Below, one piece after another: positions 18,170 through 25,762 of a DNA stretch of 64,000 bases; the stretch's first letter is position 1, and each line of letters opens with the position of its first letter. The notes beneath the pieces are model-generated. The model saw only the letters and a program-made list of their open reading frames with translations, was not told the DNA's origin and searched no databases. The position numbers and the translations under genes were made by a program. This DNA is from Nonomuraea jabiensis (GTDB taxonomy: Bacteria > Actinomycetota > Actinomycetes > Streptosporangiales > Streptosporangiaceae): contig NZ_JACHMB010000001.1 of NCBI RefSeq assembly GCF_014204795.1, positions 4,402,001-4,466,000 of the forward strand. Direction: 5' to 3'.

Positions 18170-19585
18170 TTGCCCGACTCATTGACCCGCGAGACCACGA
18201 CCACCTCGGTCGTCCTGCTCGCCACGACCCCGGCATGCAAGCTCTCCAGCTCCGACGGCACCTTGCTCGACCGCGTCACCGACCAGCTCGCCACGCTGCC
18301 CGTACGGGAGATCCAGGTGGTGACGCCGGGTGGCGGCCTCGGAGCCGACCTCAGAGGCGTCGCCAAGATCGCCCGGATCTCCACGGGCGCGGTGGCCGTG
18401 CTCCCCGCGGACCTGGTGGCCCACACCGAGGCGCTGGCGCTGCTGCTCGACCACCCCGCGCGCGGCAGCGGGGCCCTGGTCTCCTATGACGCCGCCACGG
18501 CGCCCATGCGGCCGCCCGTCCGCGTCGAAGGAGGCAAGATCGTCGCCGCGGGCAGCTCGTTCCACGTGGTGCCCGAGGCCAACGCCACGTTCAGGGGCGT
18601 GCTCAAGGCCGGCGAGGCCGACCTGGGCGCGCTGGCGGACATCGCCGAAGAGCTGGCCGAGCTGGCCGACACCGGCAAGCTCGGCCCGGTCACCCCCGTC
18701 GAGGCCGTCGACCTGCTGCTGGTCGGGCTGGTCAGGGCGGGCGTCTCCGTGCGGGCGGCCGGGATCGGGCCGCTGCACGCCGACCGGGTGACCGGCCAGA
18801 TCGCCGCCGACACCGCCGTCTCCAGGCTGGCCGAGGTGGACGAGGCCAAGGTCAGGCTCGACCTGGCCATCAAGGCGGACGACGGCTTCTTCGCCACCTT
18901 TTTCGTCTCCACCTGGACCCGCCACCTGATCAAGCCGGCGGCCCGGCTCAAGGTGGCCCCCAACACCGTCACCGGCGCCTCGATCGGGGTGGCCGCGCTG
19001 GCGGCCGTCTGGTTCTCGGAGGGCAGCCAGGGCGGGCGGCTGGCGGGGGCGCTGCTGTTCTACCTGTCGTTCGGGCTCGACTGCCTCGACGGGCAGCTGG
19101 CCCGCTACACGCGCACGTTCTCGCCGCTGGGGGCGTGGGCCGACGGCATGGCCGACCGGCTGAAGGAGTACGCCGTCTACGTGGGCCTGGCCCTGGGCTT
19201 CGCCGGCGCCGGCATCTGGCAGCTCGCCGTGGCCGCCATGATCCTCCAGGTCGCCCGGCACGCCATCGACCAGACGTACGCCGGGGCCCTCACCGACGCC
19301 GCCCGCGTCGGCGCGCAGTGGGGACGCCCCGCGCGCTCCCTCCTGGAGTCGGCCGACGGCGGCCGGGCACGGGGCGTGCTCGGGCTCGCCCAGCGCCTGG
19401 AGCGCGACGCGATCGCCCGCTGGCTCAAGAAGAGCGTCGTGCTGCCCATCGGCGAGCGCACCGCGCTGATCGCCGTCACCGCCGCGGGCTGGAACGCCAG
19501 GGTGACGTTCCTGTCCCTGCTCTGCTGGGGCGGCGTGGCGGCCCTCTATCAACTCGCCGGACGGATCGCGAGGTCGGCACGGTGA
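18170..19585 (+). CDS. CDP-alcohol phosphotransferase fused to an N-terminal nucleotidyltransferase-like domain
   Basis: The 471-residue protein joins an N-terminal region of about 220 residues, resembling a degenerate nucleotidyltransferase (SVVLLATTPACKL, AVAVLPADLVAHTEAL), to a C-terminal membrane CDP-alcohol phosphotransferase. The full signature D-x2-DG-x2-AR-x8-G-x3-D-x3-D is intact (DCLDGQLARYTRTFSPLG then AWADGMAD). The start is TTG at 18170 with GGGAGGAG about eight bases upstream; the frame extends to 18095 without such support. Downstream it overlaps the DUF5941-like gene by GTGA. It likely transfers a phospho-alcohol from a CDP donor to a polyol or lipid, in the surface-polymer pathway. 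Confidence 0.85.
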   Translation: MPDSLTRETTTTSVVLLATTPACKLSSSDGTLLDRVTDQLATLPVREIQVVTPGGGLGADLRGVAKIARISTGAVAVLPADLVAHTEALALLLDHPARGSGALVSYDAATAPMRPPVRVEGGKIVAAGSSFHVVPEANATFRGVLKAGEADLGALADIAEELAELADTGKLGPVTPVEAVDLLLVGLVRAGVSVRAAGIGPLHADRVTGQIAADTAVSRLAEVDEAKVRLDLAIKADDGFFATFFVSTWTRHLIKPAARLKVAPNTVTGASIGVAALAAVWFSEGSQGGRLAGALLFYLSFGLDCLDGQLARYTRTFSPLGAWADGMADRLKEYAVYVGLALGFAGAGIWQLAVAAMILQVARHAIDQTYAGALTDAARVGAQWGRPARSLLESADGGRARGVLGLAQRLERDAIARWLKKSVVLPIGERTALIAVTAAGWNARVTFLSLLCWGGVAALYQLAGRIARSAR

Positions 19586-20205
19586 TTTCGGTCCACATGG
19601 CTCCCGTCCCCCGCAGCACGGTCGTGGCCTACCGCGACGACGGCCCGCTCTCGCGCGCCATGGGCCTGCTGGTGGCCGGGCAGCTCCCGCCGCTGCCGCC
19701 GGTGATCGCGGGCACGTTCGTCACGGGCGTGCTGCTGCTGCTCGGCGTGGCGGGCACGGACGGGCTCGCGGTGTTCGCGCCCGCCGTGACGCTGCTGCTG
19801 GCCGGGCCCGGCAGCACCCATGCGCACGACGGCAGGTTCGACTGGCTCGTCCCGCCGATCCTGCGCCTCATCGAGTACACCTTCGTCGCGGCGTGCGGGT
19901 TCGCCCACGAGGTGCACCCCGTGGTGATCTTCCTGCTGCTCGGCGCGCTGGCGTTCCACCACTATGATCTTGTTTACCGGCTGCGGCAGCGCGTGTACGC
20001 ACCGGCGTGGCTGTCCACGTTCGGCCTCGGCTGGGACGGCCGGATGATGGTGGTCTCGCTGGTCGCCCTCACGGGCTGGCTGACCGGCGGCTATCTGCTG
20101 CTCGCGCTCTACCTGTGGGCGTTCTTCGGGTGGGAGAGCCTCACGTGCTGGCTCGCCGCGCCCCGCTCCGGGGTGGAAGCAGCCGATACGGGAACGCAAG
20201 ACTAA
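19582..20205 (+). CDS. DUF5941-like membrane protein
   Basis: The 207-residue product has about four to five hydrophobic helices (about residues 37-75, 90-120 and 155-190). Segments such as STHAHDGRFDWLVPPILRLIEYTF and ALAFHHYDLVYRLRQ suggest an actinobacterial family I recall as DUF5941, usually encoded beside CDP-alcohol phosphotransferases or fused to them. GTG at 19582 lies inside the upstream stop codon. Its tight coupling suggests it is a partner or second subunit of the phosphotransferase; no reaction is known. Confidence 0.7.
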   Translation: MISVHMAPVPRSTVVAYRDDGPLSRAMGLLVAGQLPPLPPVIAGTFVTGVLLLLGVAGTDGLAVFAPAVTLLLAGPGSTHAHDGRFDWLVPPILRLIEYTFVAACGFAHEVHPVVIFLLLGALAFHHYDLVYRLRQRVYAPAWLSTFGLGWDGRMMVVSLVALTGWLTGGYLLLALYLWAFFGWESLTCWLAAPRSGVEAADTGTQD

Positions 20206-20225
20206 CGCCGGATTACCCGCTCAGG

Positions 20226-20250
20226 GCCCAAAGACGAATACTCTTTGGGC
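20226..20250 (+). terminator. Hairpin between DUF5941-like and cytidylyltransferase genes
   Basis: A perfect 9-bp stem (GCCCAAAGA / TCTTTGGGC) with a 7-nt loop lies 21 bases after the DUF5941-like stop and 33 bases before the next start. No U-tract follows, so it may be a weak terminator, an attenuator or a processing site rather than a classical Rho-independent terminator. Confidence 0.5.
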
Positions 20251-20282
20251 TCACGAAGACATGCTCGACTGAGGAGTGCACG

Positions 20283-21017
20283 TTGCTGGGAATGGTTCTG
20301 GCCGCTGGAGCCGGACGACGTCTGCGGCCGTACACCGACACGTTGCCGAAGGCGCTCGTGCCGGTCGACGGCGAAACCACGATCATGGACATCTCCCTGC
20401 GCAACCTCGCCGAGGTGGATCTGCGGGAGGTCGTGGTCGTCGTCGGTTACGCGGCGCAGGCCGTCCACGACCGCAAGGAGGCCCTGGAGCGGCGGCACGG
20501 CGTCAAGCTGACCCTCGTCCACAACGACAAGGCCGAGGAGTGGAACAACGCCTACTCCCTGTGGTGCGCCCGCGACTACTTCTCCCAGGGCGTGCTGCTG
20601 GTCAACGGCGACACCGTGCACCCCGTCTCGGTCGAGAAGACGCTGCTGGCCGCCCCCGAGACGAGCGACATCCTGCTGGCCGTCGACGACGTCAAGCAGC
20701 TCGCCGACGAGGAGATGAAGGTCACGCTCTCGCCGGAGGGCTCGCTGCGGCGCATCACCAAGCTGATGGACCCGGCCGAGGCGTACGGCGAGTACATCGG
20801 CGCCACCCTCATCCGGCCCGGCGCGGCCGACCGGCTGGCCGACGCGCTCAAGACGACCTTCGAGCGTGACCCCCAGCTCTACTACGAGGACGGTTACCAG
20901 GAGATGGTCGAGCGCGGCGAGGTCATCCACGCCGCGCCCATCGGAGAGGTCGACTGGGTCGAGGTGGACAACCACGACGACCTGGCGAAGGCTCGTACCA
21001 TAGCCGTCCGCTACTGA
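20283..21017 (+). CDS. NTP-transferase family cytidylyltransferase (LicC-like)
   Basis: The 244-residue protein has the nucleotidyltransferase pattern MVLAAGAGRRLRPYTDTLPK (nucleotide loop with the catalytic Lys), a central VNGD metal motif (LLVNGDTVHPV) and the C-terminal IGEVDWVEVDNHDDLAKA. It matches the phosphocholine/phospho-alcohol cytidylyltransferase (LicC) branch more than hexose nucleotidyltransferases. The TTG at 20283 has GAGGAG six bases upstream and is the likely start. It would activate a phospho-alcohol for one of the two adjacent CDP-alcohol phosphotransferases. The substrate could also be a phosphonate or polyol phosphate. Confidence 0.82.
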   Translation: MLGMVLAAGAGRRLRPYTDTLPKALVPVDGETTIMDISLRNLAEVDLREVVVVVGYAAQAVHDRKEALERRHGVKLTLVHNDKAEEWNNAYSLWCARDYFSQGVLLVNGDTVHPVSVEKTLLAAPETSDILLAVDDVKQLADEEMKVTLSPEGSLRRITKLMDPAEAYGEYIGATLIRPGAADRLADALKTTFERDPQLYYEDGYQEMVERGEVIHAAPIGEVDWVEVDNHDDLAKARTIAVRY

Positions 21018-21027
21018 GGGGGCGCGC

Positions 21028-22086
21028 ATGCCGCTTCTAGCGAGGATGCTGCCGGCGCCGCTGACCATGGAGGTCAGGAGGGGCGCGGTGGCCGAGCTCG
21101 GCGCCCTGCTCTCCGACAGCCGGGTGGCCACCTCCGGCCGGGTCGCGGTGGCCGTCGGTCGCGGCCAGGGCGACCACATCGAGAGCTTGATCGCACCGCA
21201 GCTGGGCGAGGCCGAGGTGTTCCGGGTGGCCGACGGCTCGGTCGACGCGGCCGTCTCCCTCGGCGCCGACCTGCGCAAGGCCGCCTACGAGGTGGTGGTG
21301 GGCGTCGGCGGCGGCAAGACCATCGACGTGACCAAGTACGCCGCCTCGCTCGCCGGCATCCCGATGGTCGCGGTCGCCACCAACCTCTCCCACGACGGCA
21401 TCTGCTCGCCCACGGCCTCCCTGGTCTACGAGGGCGGCAAGGGCTCGTTCGGGGTGCCGATGCCGCTGGCCATCCTGGTCGACCTCGACTTCGTGCACAA
21501 CGCGCCGGAGTCGCTGGTCAGGGCGGGCGTGGGCGACGTGGTGAGCAACCTGTCGGCCATCGACGACTGGCAGCTCGGCAACGTCGAGCGCGGCGAGCCC
21601 ATCGACGGGCTGGCCTGCTCGATGTCCCGCACCGCCGCCGAGGCGCTCATCGGCCGCGGCGACTCCATCGAGTCCGACGCGTTCCTGACCGTGCTGGCCG
21701 AGTCCCTCATCCTGTCGGGCATGTCCATGGTGATCGCGGGGTCGTCCCGGCCCGCGAGCGGTGGAGATCATGAGATCCTTCATGCCGTGGATCAGCTCTT
21801 CCCCGGCACCTCCAACCACGGCGAGCTCGCCGGGATCGGTGCCGCCTTCTGCTTCTTCCTGAGGGAGGACGAGGCCAGGGTCACGCAGGTGGTCGACTGC
21901 CTGCGCCGGCACAAGCTGCCCGTCGTGCCCGCCGACATCGGGCTGACCGGCCAGCAGTTCGCCGAGGCCGTCGCCCTGGCACCGGCCACCCGCCCCGGCC
22001 GCTACACGATCCTGGAGCACCTGCGCATGCAGGACTCCGAGATCCACGATCGGGTGGGGGACTATGTCCGGGCCTTCGGTAGCTGA
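21028..22086 (+). CDS. Glycerol-1-phosphate dehydrogenase-like (AraM/EgsA) enzyme
   Basis: The 352-residue protein belongs to the iron-containing alcohol dehydrogenase/dehydroquinate-synthase-like superfamily. GVGGGKTIDVTKYAA is the NAD(P) loop, THE metal ligands lie in AGVGDVVSNLSAIDDW, SGGDHEILHAVD and NHGELAGIG. The closest types are the archaeal EgsA and Bacillus AraM enzymes, which reduce dihydroxyacetone phosphate to sn-glycerol-1-phosphate. ATG at 21028 follows GAGGGGG. It lies between a cytidylyltransferase and a CDP-alcohol phosphotransferase, so it probably makes the phospho-alcohol they use. A different keto-substrate is possible. Confidence 0.83.
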   Translation: MPLLARMLPAPLTMEVRRGAVAELGALLSDSRVATSGRVAVAVGRGQGDHIESLIAPQLGEAEVFRVADGSVDAAVSLGADLRKAAYEVVVGVGGGKTIDVTKYAASLAGIPMVAVATNLSHDGICSPTASLVYEGGKGSFGVPMPLAILVDLDFVHNAPESLVRAGVGDVVSNLSAIDDWQLGNVERGEPIDGLACSMSRTAAEALIGRGDSIESDAFLTVLAESLILSGMSMVIAGSSRPASGGDHEILHAVDQLFPGTSNHGELAGIGAAFCFFLREDEARVTQVVDCLRRHKLPVVPADIGLTGQQFAEAVALAPATRPGRYTILEHLRMQDSEIHDRVGDYVRAFGS

Positions 22087-22831
22087 CATCCGGCGGGTCG
22101 CCCAGCCCGCCGGCCACCTCGAGCGCAGGAACGGCGAGCACTGGGCCGGCGTGCTCTACATGCGCCGGCTGTCGATCTACGTCACCTGGCTGTTCACCAA
22201 GACCTCCGTCACGCCCAACCAGCTCACCTGGGTGATGACGGTGGCCGGGGTCCTGGCCGGGGTCGTGCTCGCCCTGCCGGGCCTGTGGGCCGCCGTGGCC
22301 GCCGCCCTGCTGGTGCAGGTCTACCTGCTGCTCGACTGCTCCGACGGCGAGCTGGCCCGCTGGACGGGGAAGACCTCGCTCGTCGGGGTCTACCTCGACC
22401 GGGTCGGGGCCTACTTCTGCGAGGCCGCGGTGCTGGCCGGGCTGGGCTGGCGGGCCTCGGCCGTCCTGCCCGACTGGTACACCGTGCTGGGCTTCGCCGC
22501 CGCGCTGGGCGCGATCCTCATCAAGGCCGAGACGGACCTCGTGGAGGTGGCGCGGGCCAAGGGCGGCCTGGCGGCCGCCACGGAGGCGGCCGCGGTGCAG
22601 TTCCGCTCCGGGCTCCTGGGCCTGGGCCGGCGGGTGCTGTCGGCGACGAAGTTCCACCGGATCGTCCAGCCGATCGAGCTGTCGCTGCTGGCGCTGGCGG
22701 CCGCCGTCGTCGACCTGCTCCTCGGTGACCTCACGGCCTCGCGGGTCCTGATCGTGGCCTGCTTCGTAGCGGCATGCCTACAGGTTGTCCTGCATTTGGT
22801 AAGCATCATCGCCTCGAAGCGGCTGGCGTGA
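22064..22831 (+). CDS. CDP-alcohol phosphotransferase family protein with altered active site
   Basis: The 255-residue membrane protein aligns with CDP-alcohol phosphotransferases: LLDCSDGELARWTGKTSLVG contains the first two Asp residues, the Gly and the Ala-Arg pair. The third Asp is in VYLDRVGAYF, but the position expected to hold the last (catalytic-base) Asp, four residues later, is Ala. Several hydrophobic helices surround the motif. The ATG at 22064 overlaps the upstream gene by 23 nt. Either this is a divergent active member using another base, or a non-catalytic partner of the phosphotransferase at 18170-19585. Confidence 0.82.
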   Translation: MSGPSVADIRRVAQPAGHLERRNGEHWAGVLYMRRLSIYVTWLFTKTSVTPNQLTWVMTVAGVLAGVVLALPGLWAAVAAALLVQVYLLLDCSDGELARWTGKTSLVGVYLDRVGAYFCEAAVLAGLGWRASAVLPDWYTVLGFAAALGAILIKAETDLVEVARAKGGLAAATEAAAVQFRSGLLGLGRRVLSATKFHRIVQPIELSLLALAAAVVDLLLGDLTASRVLIVACFVAACLQVVLHLVSIIASKRLA

Positions 22832-22985
22832 TCTGATGTCGGAACCGGAGGAGCTCGCCGTCCGTCGTATAGATCGGACGTCCGCCGTTCGGTGGGGGTT
22901 CATCCTCGGTTCCGATACGCTTAGCCCCAGCCTTTCCAAAACATGCAGACCACAGACTCGGTGATCATGAAAGAATGCTCCGCCC

Positions 22986-23900
22986 GTGTTCTCAACGCGT
23001 CAGGACAGTGATTCGTTGAAGATCTCGTGCGTCATCCTCACCATGGGTAACCGGGTCGCGGAGCTGAATCGGGCGGTCGAGTCCGCGCTCAACCAGGTCG
23101 ACGGCGACGTCGAGGTGGTGATCGTCGGCAACGGCGCGGATGTGCCCGAATTGTCGGCGACGCCACCCGAAGGGTCGGCCGCGGTCGTGAAATCGATCCG
23201 GCTCGATCAGAACACGGGCATTCCCGCAGGCCGTAACCGCGGCGTGGAGGAGTGCTCGGGAGACGTCGTGCTGTTCCTCGACGACGACGGCTGGTATGCC
23301 AACCAGAAGGTCGTCGCGCACGTACGCGACCGCTTCGCCACCGAGCCGGACCTCGCGGTGATCTCCTTCCGCGTGATGGACCCCGACGGCGGCATCGGCC
23401 AGCGGCGCCACGTGCCCCGGCTGCGCGCGGGCGACCCGCAGCGCTCCTCGCCGGTCACGACGTTCCTCGGCGGCGCCTCGGCCATCAGGCGCTCGGCCTT
23501 CCTCCAGGTGGGCGGGCTGCCCGAGCGGTTCTTCTACGCCCACGAGGAGACCGACCTGGCCTGGCGGCTCCTGGGCGAGGGCTACCGGATCGAGTACGAC
23601 GCCGAGACGGTGATGTACCACCCGCAGGTCCCGCCGACCCGGCACGTCGAGTTCTACCGGCTCAACGCGCGCAACCGGGTCTGGCTGGCGCGGCGCAACC
23701 TGCCGTGGCCGCTGGCGTTCCTCTACCTCACCAACTGGGTCGTGCTCACCCTCCTGCGGGAGCGCGCGGCCGGGCCGGCGCTCAAGGCGTGGTTCCGCGG
23801 GTTCTTCGAGGGCCTGCGCACCCCGGCGGGGGAGCGGCGGCCCATGGCGTGGCGTACGGCGTGGCGCATGGTCAAGCTGGGCCGCCCGCCGATCGTCTGA
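22986..23900 (+). CDS. Family 2 glycosyltransferase (rhamnosyltransferase-like)
   Basis: This 304-residue GT2 enzyme shows ISCVILTMGNRVAELNRAV, the NTGIPAGRNRGVEE segment, a DDD metal motif (LFLDDDGWY), a TTFLGGASAIRRSAF acceptor loop and the HEETDLAWRLLGEG catalytic motif. It resembles actinobacterial galactofuranosyl/rhamnosyl-type enzymes, though the sugar cannot be assigned. The start is GTG at 22986, and 154 bases upstream hold no other gene. It is the last gene of the rightward group that begins at 18170. Confidence 0.88.
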   Translation: MFSTRQDSDSLKISCVILTMGNRVAELNRAVESALNQVDGDVEVVIVGNGADVPELSATPPEGSAAVVKSIRLDQNTGIPAGRNRGVEECSGDVVLFLDDDGWYANQKVVAHVRDRFATEPDLAVISFRVMDPDGGIGQRRHVPRLRAGDPQRSSPVTTFLGGASAIRRSAFLQVGGLPERFFYAHEETDLAWRLLGEGYRIEYDAETVMYHPQVPPTRHVEFYRLNARNRVWLARRNLPWPLAFLYLTNWVVLTLLRERAAGPALKAWFRGFFEGLRTPAGERRPMAWRTAWRMVKLGRPPIV

Positions 23901-23924
23901 CGGCGGCCGGGCCCTCGGGGGCGT

Positions 23925-24638
23925 TCAGACCTCGACGGCCTCGCCGAAGGACATCGCGGCCCGCGAGATCGTGCTGGTGAACATCGCCCGCCTGGGCAGC
24001 CCCAGCTCGCTCAGCTCCTTGGCGATGGGATGGTTGCCCAGGCGGATCAGCGCCCCGCTGGGGCGGATCCGGGCGCCGCGGGCGCGTACGGACCAGGGCA
24101 CGCGCCGCGTGATCCCGTCCCGGTGCGTGTAGGCGTCGAGCGGAGCCATCACCGTCGCGCCCGGCGCGGGCACGCCCGGCTTGATCAGGATGTCCAGCAC
24201 GAGCCGGCCGTCCCTGCGCAGCACACACCGTTTGTACGGCGTGCCGAGCCGCAGCTCGATGTCCGCCAGCTCCTTCGGGAACCCCCACAGCGTGCGCCCG
24301 GCCTCCAGCGTGAACGGCTGGTCGACGGGCAGCCAGTGCACGAAGACCCCGGCCCGGCGCAGGTCCCGCAGCCCGCCGGGCCCGGACACGCCGGGGGGAC
24401 GCACCAGGAACGCCATGCCGAACTCGTGGTACGGGTCCAGGTCGCCGTCGCGGTAGTCCACGAACAGCAGCACGCAGACGGCCTTGCCGGGCACGATCTC
24501 GGCCACGTCGAGTCCGGAGTACGCGATCACCGCCCTGGCGGCGTCGGCGCGCACCGCGTAGAAGGCGCTGCACACCTCCGCGTCCCGCACCCGCACCGGC
24601 ATGGCCACCGTCCGGCCTTGGATGAGATGCGTTGCCAT
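23925..24638 (-). CDS. Acetoacetate decarboxylase-like protein
   Basis: This 237-residue protein matches the acetoacetate decarboxylase (ADC) beta-barrel superfamily. The segment TLWGFPKELADIEL carries the lysine that forms the Schiff base in true ADC, followed by KRCVLRRDGRLVLDILIKPG. ADC-like proteins in actinobacteria act on varied beta-keto or enol substrates, and many are not decarboxylases. It converges with the GT2 gene (24-nt gap) and has no clear link to the glycopolymer genes. The fold call is firm; the reaction is not. Confidence 0.75.
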   Translation of the reverse strand: MATHLIQGRTVAMPVRVRDAEVCSAFYAVRADAARAVIAYSGLDVAEIVPGKAVCVLLFVDYRDGDLDPYHEFGMAFLVRPPGVSGPGGLRDLRRAGVFVHWLPVDQPFTLEAGRTLWGFPKELADIELRLGTPYKRCVLRRDGRLVLDILIKPGVPAPGATVMAPLDAYTHRDGITRRVPWSVRARGARIRPSGALIRLGNHPIAKELSELGLPRRAMFTSTISRAAMSFGEAVEV

Positions 24639-24743
24639 GGCCCCAGTACATCAACCCGTCGGTCGTGCCGCCATTCCCACCCCCGATGTCCTTGCGTGGC
24701 GCCGCACCCGCCGCCTCCCCCACACCGGCGCCGCAGCGCGGGC

Positions 24744-25706
24744 TCAGACGGCCAGGGCGTGGGCGGGGAGGCCGGCCCAGGACTCGGCGCGGTTGACGAA
24801 GGCCGCCGCGTGGTCCGGCCAGTGGTGCTGCAGCCGCGCCTCCGCGTGCCCCAGGGCGCCCAGCCGGGCCCGCCGCACCGGGTCCTCCTTGAGGTCCAGC
24901 ACGGCGTTCAGCACGGCGTCCACGTCCAGCGGCACCACGAGCCCGCACCCGGTCCGCTCGACCAGCGCCGAGCCCTGGGGAGTGGTGATGACGGGCAGCC
25001 CGCGCCCCATGTAGTCCATGATCTTCGTCGGCGCCGTCCGCACCGTGTCGTCCGCCAGCGAAAGACCGGCCAGCGCCCCCTCGGCCATGCGCAGCGCGTG
25101 CCGGTTGGGCACGTACCCGAACCAGTCGAGGAGCCCGACCCGCTGCGCGTCGCGCAGCAGCGGACGGACGTCCCGGGCCGCCGCGCCGATGAGGTCGAGC
25201 CTGACGCCGTACGGGACCAGCCGCTCGGCCAGCCCGATCAGCTCCGACACGCCGCGCTCGGCCGACAGGCGGCCGATGTGCACGACCCTGGTGTCCCCGG
25301 GAGGAGGCGGGCTGGGCGACACCAGGGTCGCCTCGGGAACCACCGCGGGCGTGATCAGGCGGTGGCGTCTCCCCGCGCGGGCCAGCCGGCTGGGGGAGAC
25401 CTCTTCGCGTATGTCCCAGACGACCGGAGGACGCCTGTAGGGCAGGGCGCGCAGCAGCCGGTACTCGTGCACGATCAGCAGGTCCGCGCCCTTCACACCT
25501 CGTCTCAGCGCCGCGCGCGCCCTGCCGTACGAGGCGTGCCGCGCCACGTCGATCGCGGTGAGCCCCATGGCGGGGGTCACGTTGAAGTACGTGAACGGCG
25601 CGACGTAGGTGACCTCGTGGCCCGCGTCGAGCAGCGCCCTGATCTGCCGGTGCATGATCCGGGCGTCCTCGGGATGATGGACGGTCGTGGCGACACATGC
25701 GCGCAT
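24744..25706 (-). CDS. GT4-like glycosyltransferase
   Basis: The 320-residue protein has a GT-B layout. The N-terminal half begins MRACVATTVHHPEDARIMH and contains a DLLIVHEYRLLRALPY segment; the C-terminal half shows VVHIGRLSAERGVSELI, the RLDLIGAA strand and the TAPTKIMDYMGRGLPVITTPQGSA sugar-nucleotide binding block. The reading frame runs on upstream to 26474, but residues before ATG 25706 are a shadow of the acyltransferase. The donor is unknown. It sits downstream of the acyltransferase on the same strand with a 56-nt gap. Confidence 0.82.
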   Translation of the reverse strand: MRACVATTVHHPEDARIMHRQIRALLDAGHEVTYVAPFTYFNVTPAMGLTAIDVARHASYGRARAALRRGVKGADLLIVHEYRLLRALPYRRPPVVWDIREEVSPSRLARAGRRHRLITPAVVPEATLVSPSPPPPGDTRVVHIGRLSAERGVSELIGLAERLVPYGVRLDLIGAAARDVRPLLRDAQRVGLLDWFGYVPNRHALRMAEGALAGLSLADDTVRTAPTKIMDYMGRGLPVITTPQGSALVERTGCGLVVPLDVDAVLNAVLDLKEDPVRRARLGALGHAEARLQHHWPDHAAAFVNRAESWAGLPAHALAV

Positions 25707-25762
25707 GTGTCGATGCTCCGCGCTTACCAGGTCAAAGGCGTAAATGTGGGTAGAACTGTCGC

